NCBI GenBank assembly: GCA_006384855.1
Contig: VCJN01002361.1
Location: 1-64,000, forward strand
Source of the DNA: Tetraselmis striata
Taxonomy: Eukaryota; Chlorophyta; Chlorodendrophyceae; Chlorodendrales; Chlorodendraceae
Direction: 5' to 3'
DNA length: 64,000 nucleotides
Below are positions 57,001-64,000 of the stretch, in pieces. The position numbers and the translations under genes are program-made. The notes below the pieces were generated by a model that was given only the letters and a program-made list of their open reading frames with translations, was not told where the DNA came from and did not search any database. Position 1 is the stretch's first letter; the number at the start of each line of letters is the position of its first letter.

Positions 57001-58640
57001 CCAATCATGCGGACGCCCTCTCTCGGCGACCCGACTTGAAGGATGCGCTACAGAAGCTAGATCTGCTGAACAACTGGTCAGAAGACGAGGCTGACTGCGA
57101 AATAAATTCAGTTTTATTTGCTATGGAGTCGCGACTACAGGCGGACAACAAATTTTACGACGAAATCAAGACCGCATATGACTCCGACGAGTACCTGAAA
57201 TCGCGGAAGGCTTTACCATCCTGGCTAGTACGTCACAGTAATGGTCTACTGTACGCCTACGGCTCACGACTTTACGTACCAAATGTGGCGGACCTGCGAC
57301 AACGAGCACTGTACGAACTACATGACGCGCCTACTGCTGGACACCCAGGAGGACGACGACTACTGGCGCGTACTGTGGAACTGTACTGGTGGCCCCGTAT
57401 GAAACAGACTGTCACTAACTACGTGCGACGCTGCCCTACCTGTCAACGTACTAAGGCGGCCCGGCATAAGCCATACGGCTTACTTCAGCCCCATGACGTA
57501 CCGTCACGACCATTTGAGGTAATATCCCTGGATTTAATCACAGATCTTCCGGAGTGCCAGGGGTATGACTCAGTAGTGGTTTTCGTATGTCTACTGTCAA
57601 AGCGAGTAATTGTTGAGCCAACTACGAAGACAGTTACTGCTGAAGGCTTGGCGGAGATTATGCATCGCTCAGTTTTTCGTCATTTCGGCCTACCGGCTAA
57701 ACTCATCTCTGACCGAGACCCCAGATTTATGTCGGAATTCTGGCAAAATATGTTCAAGACCATGGGTACTAAGCTGAACATCTCTACAGCTTTTCATCCA
57801 GCAACCGATGGCCAGACGGAACGCACTAACCAAACTTGGGAGCAAGTGCTACGCTGCTACGTGCACCCCCTGCACGATGATTGGGTCAACCACCTCACCA
57901 ACGTGGAGTTTGCGATCAACGCTGCTCAGTCGACTTCGACTACTATGTCCCCTTTCAAGGCGACTTTGGGATTCGAGCCGACTACACCTGCTACTACTCA
58001 ACTCGCAACCGAGCCGACTCGAGCTCTTCCGGAACACGTCAAGTATGTACAGGAGCTTCATCGCTTCGCGCATGATTGCGTACTGGAGGCTCAAACTCGT
58101 ATGCAGACTGCAGCTAATCGTAAACGACTACCCGTACCATTCAAGACCGGCGACAGAGTTAAGCTGAAAGCGTCTCATCTGAAGTTTATTCAGCAACCCT
58201 GTGCTAAGCTACGCGATCGCTACGTGGGCCCCTTCGTCATTACAGAGCAGATCTCGCCAGTTGCTTTCCGATTGCAACTACCTGCGGGCGTACGAGTCCA
58301 CGACGTGGTGCACGCGAGTATGCTGGAAAAGTGGTATGACGACCCTGACCAACCGGCGAAGTCTGAACGAGTACCGATTGTCCACGACGCAAACCGATTC
58401 CATGTTCAGGACATACTCGATGTTGCCTTCAACAACAATGGCACTGGACTACTGTTTCGAGTGCGATGGGCGTTCCCGTACAACGTACCAAGCGAAGACA
58501 CCTGGGAGCCCCTACGCGGAGTCAAGCACCTGGACATTTTCCGGTCGTTCTTACTGTCTAAACCATACCGACAGTTTACTGAGAGCCCAGACTTCATTCG
58601 GTTCCGGAATCGCTACCCAAGCCGAGTACCTTCCGCCTGA
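54021..58640 (+). CDS. pol: Pol polyprotein of the gypsy element: methyltransferase-like, Nudix-like, protease, RT, RNase H, integrase, chromodomain
   Basis: One open frame entered by -1 frameshift; residues here are counted from a TTG at 54156 (1494 codons). Residues 1-125 resemble Dam-type N6-adenine methyltransferases (DWMVHRELF, CDLDGACD, WLNAPYDR at 68-75, AIIVVPKWSRKPWF), with NAPY in place of NPPY. Residues 175-260 are Nudix-like (KVLVTDGRRVLL, WFPEGKRG, ETTAVRRLLEQTGY, PVYLYRVR), with RRLLEQ where REUxEE is expected. Then come aspartic protease (VDSGA, Asp348), RT (YLDD at 691-694), RNase H (YTDASG, Asp842), integrase with HHCC finger and Asp1126, Asp1186, Glu1222, and a C-terminal chromodomain (about 1415-1480; FRVRW, DTWEPL). 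It stops with TGA at 58638-58640. All core catalytic residues are intact. Confidence 0.96.
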   Translation: MSTQKDPAGKLRRESAARGARQGEGLSPKTARETTEVQPSYPQTTLRPDFLHKDFSDWMVHRELFHEYTKKYGPCDLDGACDNDGLNSQVSGSFCCPTRPFQEQDLGEYRRIWLNAPYDRIEEFLGHYLRQKLLHPHLRAIIVVPKWSRKPWFRLLRNFRLVDELPAETSVFTCPTNDGIEGARQDVGPTRWATQIYADDGAGVRFLPQHLRTPPKPEWTHSKVLVTDGRRVLLTVEDSGLIWFPEGKRGDTDATPETTAVRRLLEQTGYRVQESNLRYLGTQRTGDNRCPVYLYRVRRNTVPTKTPLNRALWTTWKKLLEARSTGYLETETVRYPLRYESFGEQIDEYVNRNVRLPGEDSTSRLCNVSSPSGTRLLTITGELRGRHCKILVDSGATENFASTEWVQLHQCPTVSGGKHRIKLANGSMSTSTKRLRSEVLTVGAFDYKLDAIVTDLEKFDIILGQPWLETVNPDIDWTAKIIKHRKTGQHIATAEQYTVPTTVYHLDAAKMAKELRKSRGEELFAVAVREVFDAVAELRTDQSTEWTEELKESLMEFADIIAEPTDLPPEREFDFEINLESDEPPKERTYRMSPAELQEVRSQLEELLAKGWIRPSKSNYGAPILFVRKKDGTLRMCVDYRKLNDLTKKDRTPLPRIDELLDSLHGATIFSTLDLYKGYHQVRIKPEDIHKTAFRTHYGLYEYCVLPFGLTNAPAGFQTMMNRVLSPYLGKFCVVYLDDVLIYSKTAEEHLEHIRLVLRELQRHHLHIKLSKCSFGSTSVEFLGHIVEAGQIKMDPRKVEAVQQWPVPKTVKDVRGFLGLAGYYRKFIHNFAAIAAPLHDLTKNQPEFVWTPRADAAFRALKDAMVRAPVLSIPDTSADARYTLYTDASGFAVGAVLLQDQGSGLRPVAYHARKMNKHEVHYPVHEQELLAVRDALIKFRCYLDGAAGFTVITDHDTLRHFFRQRDLSTRQVRWLQVFAPYQRHMDIVYKRGAANHADALSRRPDLKDALQKLDLLNNWSEDEADCEINSVLFAMESRLQADNKFYDEIKTAYDSDEYLKSRKALPSWLVRHSNGLLYAYGSRLYVPNVADLRQRALYELHDAPTAGHPGGRRLLARTVELYWWPRMKQTVTNYVRRCPTCQRTKAARHKPYGLLQPHDVPSRPFEVISLDLITDLPECQGYDSVVVFVCLLSKRVIVEPTTKTVTAEGLAEIMHRSVFRHFGLPAKLISDRDPRFMSEFWQNMFKTMGTKLNISTAFHPATDGQTERTNQTWEQVLRCYVHPLHDDWVNHLTNVEFAINAAQSTSTTMSPFKATLGFEPTTPATTQLATEPTRALPEHVKYVQELHRFAHDCVLEAQTRMQTAANRKRLPVPFKTGDRVKLKASHLKFIQQPCAKLRDRYVGPFVITEQISPVAFRLQLPAGVRVHDVVHASMLEKWYDDPDQPAKSERVPIVHDANRFHVQDILDVAFNNNGTGLLFRVRWAFPYNVPSEDTWEPLRGVKHLDIFRSFLLSKPYRQFTESPDFIRFRNRYPSRVPSA
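54045..54051 (+). promoter_or_regulatory. Programmed -1 ribosomal frameshift site (GGGAAAC)
   Basis: G GGA AAC is in the correct register (gag codons GGA AAC, then TAA at 54052-54054). A -1 slip gives GGG AAA CTA and enters the pol frame, which is open from 54021 without an in-frame ATG near its start. A GC-rich stretch follows at once (GTCGGCCGCGCGCGGCGCGCG, about 54062-54082), able to fold into a stem, as expected for a stimulatory structure. The same heptamer is used by some retroviruses. Confidence 0.8.
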
Positions 58641-58722
58641 ACTTAAAAAAAAAAAAAATCAAGACCAAGACTGTAGTTTCCTGTAGTTCTGTGATGCCTG
58701 CACAGCGAGGACGCTTGTGCTT

Positions 58723-58735
58723 AAGGGGGAGAGAG
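58723..58735 (+). other. Polypurine tract
   Basis: AAGGGGGAGAGAG immediately upstream of the 3' LTR, the expected plus-strand priming site. An A13 run at about 58645 lies just after the pol stop. Confidence 0.85.
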
Positions 58736-59146
58736 TGTTATACTCCATTTCCCTATAGCCATAATGTTCTGCTATACTAGCAGGTATAACCCCGCAAAGG
58801 TAGTACGACTACGCATCCGCGGAGTCGCTGTACATATTAGTATTGCGGGCGTAAATATTAGTAGTATAAGGCCGAGGACTGTTCTGGAATTCTCTAGAGT
58901 TCTCTGACTCAAGCCTTACGTGGCTAACACAGCACGGGTATCCCATGACACCCGGCTAACATAGCACAGGTATGACTATGACCTCGGCGGGTATAAATAC
59001 CACCTCGGACAAGTCTACTAGGTAGAATTCAGAGACGGAACTATAACCCAGGAACCCCTGTAACCAGAAGAGATTGGCCATACTTTCTAAATCCTTCCGC
59101 TGCATCCTAAAGGGCCTAAAGAACAGGCTTAAGCTAGAGCCTAACA
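58736..59146 (+). repeat. 3' LTR of the gypsy element
   Basis: 411 bp, indistinguishable by eye from the 5' LTR. TATAAATA at 58992-58999 and TGTAA at 59059-59063. Confidence 0.95.
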
Positions 59147-59416
59147 GCGAGGTAGTCATCCTCGTCACTCACGGATTTTGCTCCGACACGGCCGCCTTGG
59201 GCTAGCTCTAGCAAGTTGGGGCGCTCTGCGGCTCCCCCGCTGCCTGTCGGCTGTCCCGCGATGCGCTGCCCGGAACCGGAACCATTTATGTGCTCCTTCT
59301 CCATCAACAACGCGCTCACGAGCCGTCAATTGGGCTATCGCAGTAGCCAACCCTCGCAGTTGTGCGTGTAGCGACTCGAGCGTCGGCTCAACGACGGGTT
59401 CTTCTCCATCTGGCAT
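59147..59416 (-). pseudogene. Gag-like protein of DIRS element B, N-terminal part
   Basis: Minus strand from ATG 59416: MPDGEEPVVEPTLESLHAQLRGLATAIAQL, a helical start. It then continues in another phase as GQPTGSGGAAERPNLLELAQGG and SVSDEDDYLA, running into the gypsy target duplication at 59147-59151. It is separated from its C-terminal part (ending 52443 side) by the 6.7-kb insertion. Confidence 0.6.
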
Positions 59417-59532
59417 CGTAACTCACGGGGGTACGGATGAGAATATCACACACGGATGGCGAGCCGGGTGTGGTCTTGATATATGAACAACCTGGGGTGA
59501 CCTTGCAACAAATTACGAGACAGTTTTAATAT

Positions 59533-59720
59533 CGCTGCGTGGAACGCAGCGAAAACTGGAAGATGGCAGGCTCAGCTGTTGTGGCTGCTTTTATGTCTAC
59601 TCATGCTGCACCCAAAAAGGGCGCAACGACAGGTGCCTAGTTCCCGTACCACTGAGCAGCACTTGTAGCTGAAAAGCGGTTAGGTCAATGGAGGAAACCC
59701 CATAAACTAGTTTAGATCAT
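59533..59720 (-). repeat. 5' A1 repeat of DIRS element B
   Basis: 188 bp, partner of 50292-50479. It starts (minus sense) at ATGATCTAAACTAG and includes the hairpin CGCTGCGTGGAACGCAGCG (59533-59551). Confidence 0.85.
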
Positions 59721-60450
59721 CCTCCCGTAGTCGCTACAGGCCAGCTACCGGTAGGGTAATTATCACCAAACCCATAACCAAGCGCACACCCCCGGCCGCG
59801 CCACGCGCGGTTTCCCGGCGGCGTCATAACAGTGCAGCCAACGTCAGGCTGCCGCCGCGGGGGACCTCATCCGACGCCGCCGCCAACCCCGCTGCAATCC
59901 ATCCAAACCACCCCGCTCAGCCGCGCCTAGCTCGGCCAACCGGACCTGTCTGACGTCCCGGGCTCCCAGCGGGAGCCACTTATCTCGGCCCGACTACCTG
60001 ACGCTACTCAACCCGGTCGCCCGCCCGCTATTTTCAGCCCAGCCCCCCTCTCCTCCCCCCCCCCCCCCCCCCGCCCCCCCCCCAAACTTCTCTCCCTTCC
60101 CCCCGCGTCCCCTTTCCACCCCCTTCCTTTCAAGCCACGGCACCTGGCGGCCAGACCAGCGGAGCAGGCAAGAGGAGGTTCTCGCAGCCGCGGGGGCCAA
60201 GGTAAGCACCCGCTTCGCCACCCGCTCACAGGACATCTCGGCGCCATTGCGAGCACCCCTGTAGGGACGGAGAGGCAAGCGTCTTCCTGTTGCCGGTCCT
60301 GATTAAAACAGATGGGTTTGCGGGGGGGGGGGGGGGGGGGGGGGGGGGTTGCTCGGCCTGATGCACCGCCCGGGCGCTCAGACCGTGTGGCGCCCCGTAC
60401 CGCCTGCTTGCTCCGCGCAGGGACGACTGAGCGCCCCAACCGACATCAGA
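59721..60450. other. 5' flank of the right-edge gene, with C- and G-rich tracts
   Basis: C-rich tract at about 60055-60083 and G27 at 60322-60348. No gene is supported. Open frames on the minus strand across these tracts are artefacts. It probably holds the promoter and 5' UTR of the gene starting at 60451. Confidence 0.4.
60322..60348 (+). repeat. Homopolymer G27
   Basis: About 100 nt upstream of the ATG at 60451. Confidence 0.95.
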
Positions 60451-63400
60451 ATGCCGGCCAAGCGTGGCGGCAAGCAGGGCGGCGCCCGTGCGTCCGGCGA
60501 CCCCGAGGCGGCGGCGCTGGCAGACGCTGTGCGGATGCTCCTCGGCGACCGGCCGGACGGGATCAGCCTGCAGGACATCGACCGCGAGCTGCAGGAGAGG
60601 TGAGGGCCGCGGCAGAAAAGGGCAGGGCACGGCCGACAAGCTCCTGGGCGGTGCCAGCAGCTGCGACTGCACGCTGGGCGGGCGCTGCCGGCCGGGAGGT
60701 TGGGAGGCTGGTCTACACGAGCGGCACTTGCTGGGAGCACTGTGCGAAGAGTGGGAGCTAGTTGGGGGGGGGGGGGGGGGGGGGGGGTCTACAGTGGGTT
60801 CAGTGGGGCCATCCTCCGCCTCTGCAAGCAGCAAAGGCATAGGCATGTGCATGCCGCAGGCTATCGCAATCCCGCAGCACATTCTTTTGGAATCACCTTC
60901 AAAAAGGGGGTACCAATTTCTACTTTTTCAATCCTGTCGGCAATTTGAAGGTTCAAATGCATGTCCCGGGGGAAGGGGGGGGGGGGGGGGGATTGAGTTC
61001 ATATGAATGCGAGAATACAGAGGGGCTGGGCATCACGCACCATTCACATGCCCGAGGCAAGGTGTCCTTCCCACATCACAGCGCCACCACACATATGTCA
61101 AGTGGGTAATGGCAGCAAGCAGACGTGGATGTGGTGAACACAGCGCCAGGGTTGAAAAATAGTTTCAGTGTAAGACACTTGTCCGGAGGCAAATAGAAAT
61201 GTTTTCGGTAATGACAACGCTTCACCTCCCCTCCCCCCCCCCCTCTCCTCCCTTCCCGGGCGATTACTCATCCCGGAAGTGGAGACGCATTATGGTACAG
61301 ATGTTCTTTGTTATACTGAGGGGTGTATGAAGCGTGCCCCTGGGGAGGGAGAGGGGGGGGGGGGGTACACTTGATGGCAGTAGGACACAGACGCTGACCT
61401 GAGCCCAGGAGCCTGTGGCCCAGCGGGAGGGCAGCAGCCACCCTGCCCTACGCCGCTCTCTCCGCCTGTCTGCAATCACAAGTTCGCTGCTCCGATTACC
61501 GCCTTTAAGCCGTCCTTGCGTCCCGCGCCAGCCAATCAGAAGTGGCGCGAGCTGCTGCCTTTGGGCACGGTCTGACTCCATGCAGCTGCCTGCGCATCCC
61601 GTGCCGCGGCATCGTCGAGCCGCCGCGGCCTCGCGCCATCACTCGCCTCACTGGACGGCGGCGGCAATGGTTCAGTGCCCGCCTTACCTGTGTTCTGTTC
61701 CCGCGACGCCAGAGGCTGGGGCGGCGACTCCATCAGCGCGGCCGTGCCGCCGGCGGACCGGCAGCGCGTCATCGGCGCGGCCCTCAGCGCCCACGGGCCT
61801 GGCGCCCACCAAGCAGGGTGGGCTCTACCTGCCGCCTTCCGCGTCAAGCAAGCCTCGCACAGCAGAGGCGCCTGGTCCCGGCGGAGCAGCGGCGCAGCCC
61901 CCACCAGGCAGCGAGAAGCCACCGCCTCTGGAGGAGGAAGACGAGGAGCAACTGGACTTTGGGATCGACGACATCGAGGAGAACCCGCCCTCGCTGGTAT
62001 CCTCCGTGCTGCCAGCCATCATCCGGTCTGATACTGGGCAAGACGTCCCTGAGCTGGACTCAAAACAAGACCAACCGGAGGACACCCCCAGGGAAAGCTT
62101 GGCGGGCACCGCGAAGGACACCGAGCCCGCACAAGACGCGCCTTCTGGCAACGTGCAGGTAAACGACGCGACGGGCATTTGCTGGCTGGATCGGCTGTGC
62201 CGCTCTTCATGGTCCGAGGCATGGTTCGTGCCAAGGGTCCAATTGCAGCGACAGCAGCATCACCACCATCAGCAGCCGTATCAGTATCGCTCACAGCATC
62301 CGCGGCAGCAGCACAGTGAGCAGGGGCACATGGCTGCGGCGGCAATGCCTACAGCATAGCATCGGCGTCTTCCACGCGGCACCGGGTATTTGCTCACAAG
62401 ATGGCAGCTTGCTGGAATGCGCCTTTGGCAGCAGTGTGGACGAGGGGGCATGCTGCAACACGACGAATGGGGACTACATCATGCTGCGCTCGGGATGTTG
62501 AGGGATCTCGGCATGGGGCGCATTCACCCGCATCACTGCGCTGTTGCCCCCTGAAATCGGATGTGTGGGGTGGCAGGATTTGCCGGAGGGCGGAGGCCAG
62601 GTGTCAACAAGCGAGGGTGGGGGTGGGGCCACTGCCAAGGTGAGATCCTCTCCGACCCTGTCGCGATGCTGTACCCCCCCCACCCCCCCCCCTCCGCTCC
62701 CTCCCTCTGCCTCCTCACACCTGGCTCACGTCCACCTGGCTTTGCACCCCGGACCCCTGCTCACCCACGAGAGGGCGCCCTGGCACAACCTGATTATGTA
62801 TATCTACTTCAACCCCCTTCGCATTCCCCACAGTCCTTCATGAATGTTCATCAGTAGCACAGCGACATCCCTCCCTTTCACCACAAGTCTGCACGAATGA
62901 CCTCACTGCGGATGTCAGTGGGCGAGTAGTAGACATAGTATATCTCAATTTTGAATATCTAGACCTCTATGTACCTTCAGTATCAAAAGCCGAACAACAC
63001 TGCACATTGTACCTATGCATGGCATACATTTACCCGCATTAGCCTTTATAAGTGCAGTGCTATTCGGTGCTGATTTGCTGCTGATTTGGTGGCGGAGCAG
63101 GACGAGGAGAAACGCGCACGCAAGTATGCACCGATTGTGTTCAAGCCCGCTCCTCAAGAGGTATATTTTGTCTCCCTGGCTGGATTGATTCATCTCCCAC
63201 TTTAGTTTGGGAATTCATATTATATTACGCGCGGGGCGAGAAGGATATTAAGAGCTGTGCTGTGCCGTGTGTGCTGACAGGACCCTGCCGGGGTAGATGA
63301 CGGCAAGAACCTGAAGGGCCTGCGCGCCGTGAAGGGCCTGGACACCCCCACCAACCGCAAGAGGGATCGGAACGAGGAGGAACGTGCGCTTCCCGAGGCT

Positions 63401-64000
63401 GAAAAGCAGCCGGAGCCGTCAAGGCCGTCTGTGCATGACCGGCTGCGCCCCGTCACCGTGCAAGACCGGCTACGGCCAGCACCCAGGGCGACGGGCAGCG
63501 GCCGCATCGTGCAGTACGTCGACGGGGACGCTGCTGCTCCGGCACAGAGCGCCAGGCACGATGACCGCCGCGCCGAGGACCATCGACGTGAGGAGCGGAG
63601 GGAAGAACACGGCCATCAGCCCCAAGCGCGCCGGCGGGACGCTAGCCCGCGCCGGCCGCCGCCTCGTGAGGTGTTTACCCTTTCTTTCTGGCCAATTCTC
63701 CAAGCCGCCCTTGTCGCCACATAAACCGGTCCACGAAATTCGATATTGGCTCGCCGCTGGGGCTGCCGATGGCAATTTTTAAGTCGTGCTGCCCTCGCTC
63801 CAGGTCTCCGAGCCGCCGCGCGCTCGCTCACCGCCTCCAGCGACGTGGAACTATGCCGAGGGCAAGCAGCTGCCCTGGCCGCTGGACATCGCGGAGCAGG
63901 AGCGCACGTACGATGCCGGCGCCGCCATTGCTGCACGGCTTCTGGACCCTGAACGCTGGGACAAGATTGCTCGCCTGTCACCAGCGGCGCGCGCAGTCTT
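60451..64000 (+). CDS. Hypothetical nuclear-like protein with N-terminal winged-helix-like segment, incomplete at the right edge
   Basis: Proposed exons: 60451-60599; one ending 62158 (start uncertain, AG sites near 61711 or 61750); 63101-63160; 63281-63670; and 63804 to the window end, the last four joining in phase 0. Exon 1 (MPAKRGGKQGG, then ADAVRMLLGDRPDGISLQDIDRELQER) resembles the start of a winged-helix domain. Exon 2 continues with LAPTKQGGLYLPPS and an acidic stretch (LEEEDEEQLDFGIDDIEE). Later exons are charged and disordered (repeated VHDRLRPVTVQDRLRP, then many Arg/Glu), ending with a more ordered WNYAEGKQLPWPLDIAEQERTYDAGAAIAARLL. I do not recognise the family. Intron 1 holds G25 (60763-60787). 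A phase conflict near 61785 suggests a sequencing indel, or an exon boundary I have misplaced. Confidence 0.5.
60763..60787 (+). repeat. Homopolymer G25 in intron 1 of the right-edge gene
   Basis: Pure G run. A second, shorter run (G14) lies at about 60977-60990 and a third at about 61357-61366. Confidence 0.9.

Larger units (their letters stand above)
52444..59146 (+). mobile_element. Intact Ty3/gypsy (chromovirus-type) LTR retrotransposon with methyltransferase-like and Nudix-like domains
   Basis: 6703 bp. Two 411-bp LTRs (52444-52854 and 58736-59146) look identical by eye, with TGTTA…TAACA ends. A perfect 5-bp target duplication GCGAG flanks it (52439-52443 and 59147-59151). A TGG-initiated primer-binding-like site starts 2 nt after the 5' LTR (TGGTTTCGGAGC, 52857). 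A polypurine tract AAGGGGGAGAGAG precedes the 3' LTR. Gag and pol frames are both open over their whole length. Matching LTRs and open frames indicate a very recent insertion and possible activity. It sits in the gag of DIRS element B, opposite to its sense. Confidence 0.96.
50176..59720 (-). mobile_element. DIRS-like element B (gag plus recombinase, no RT), split by a Ty3/gypsy insertion
   Basis: Minus-strand element with 188-bp direct repeats A1 59533-59720 and A2 50292-50479 (equal length, few differences). A 24-bp B repeat, TTCAAGTTGAGTCTGGTTTTGCCA, lies on either side of A2 (50480-50503 and 50176-50199). This is the A1…B1-A2-B2 split direct repeat layout of PAT-type DIRS elements. Gag begins at about 59416, is interrupted at 59147 by the gypsy element and resumes at 52443. 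The recombinase follows at about 51433-50557. No reverse transcriptase lies between gag and recombinase, so the element would depend on a relative for replication. Confidence 0.85.

Noticed and set aside
60226-60882. 218-codon minus-strand frame near the right-edge gene
   Set aside because: Spans G tracts on the other strand and is rich in Pro/Ser. No recognisable domain.

Overview
This is a nuclear eukaryotic window. It most likely comes from a chlorophyte green alga, plausibly a trebouxiophyte. The reasons are intron-rich host genes with short GT-AG introns, TGTAA (not AATAAA) downstream of several stop codons, a plastid-type glucan branching enzyme with a transit-like N-terminus, membrane-tethered potato-inhibitor-I proteins, and retroelement families typical of green algae (DIRS-like tyrosine-recombinase elements, a chromodomain Ty3/gypsy element, LINE-like relics). 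I cannot name the species. Long pure G or C runs (about 15-36 nt) are unusually frequent.

Host genes reconstructed exon by exon: a bestrophin-like membrane protein (1976-3703, -); a Ubc13-type E2 (8118-10025, -, 7 exons); two tandem duplicated membrane-anchored potato inhibitor I genes (21019-22371 and 23596-24324, +, 3 exons each); a SAM-dependent methyltransferase with a transit-like N-terminus (25150-26881, -); a tail-anchored cytochrome b5 (28137-28790, +, 3 exons); translation factor eIF2 beta (29306-31670, -, 8 exons, the first only 6 coding nt); a GH13 glucan branching enzyme (40362-43703, -, 8 exons); and an unrecognised low-complexity protein running off the right edge (60451-64000, +).

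Mobile DNA fills most of the rest. There are two relics of a LINE-like reverse-transcriptase C-terminal region (5.8-6.8 kb and 18.8-20.7 kb). A non-autonomous hAT element with an 8-bp target duplication (11449-12804) lies inside a larger inverted-repeat-bounded unit. Three DIRS-like elements are on the minus strand (about 32.1-34.8, 45.1-50.0 and 50.2-59.7 kb), with a solo 3' end of the third family at 18.3-18.7 kb. A decayed copia-like LTR element lies at 35.3-38.8 kb. A young, apparently intact Ty3/gypsy chromovirus (52444-59146) has LTRs that look identical and a 5-bp target duplication, and it sits inside the gag of the third DIRS element.

The most interesting object is the Ty3/gypsy element. 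Its single 1494-codon pol frame begins with two modules not normally part of gypsy pol: a Dam-like adenine-methyltransferase fold with a changed NAPY motif, then a Nudix-hydrolase-like domain with altered catalytic glutamates. The usual protease, RT, RNase H, integrase and chromodomain follow. Gag and pol are joined by a textbook -1 slippery heptamer (G GGA AAC) directly before the gag stop. The same methyltransferase-like module is present in the neighbouring DIRS elements. All exon structures here are read by eye from splice signals and conserved protein motifs; no searches were run.
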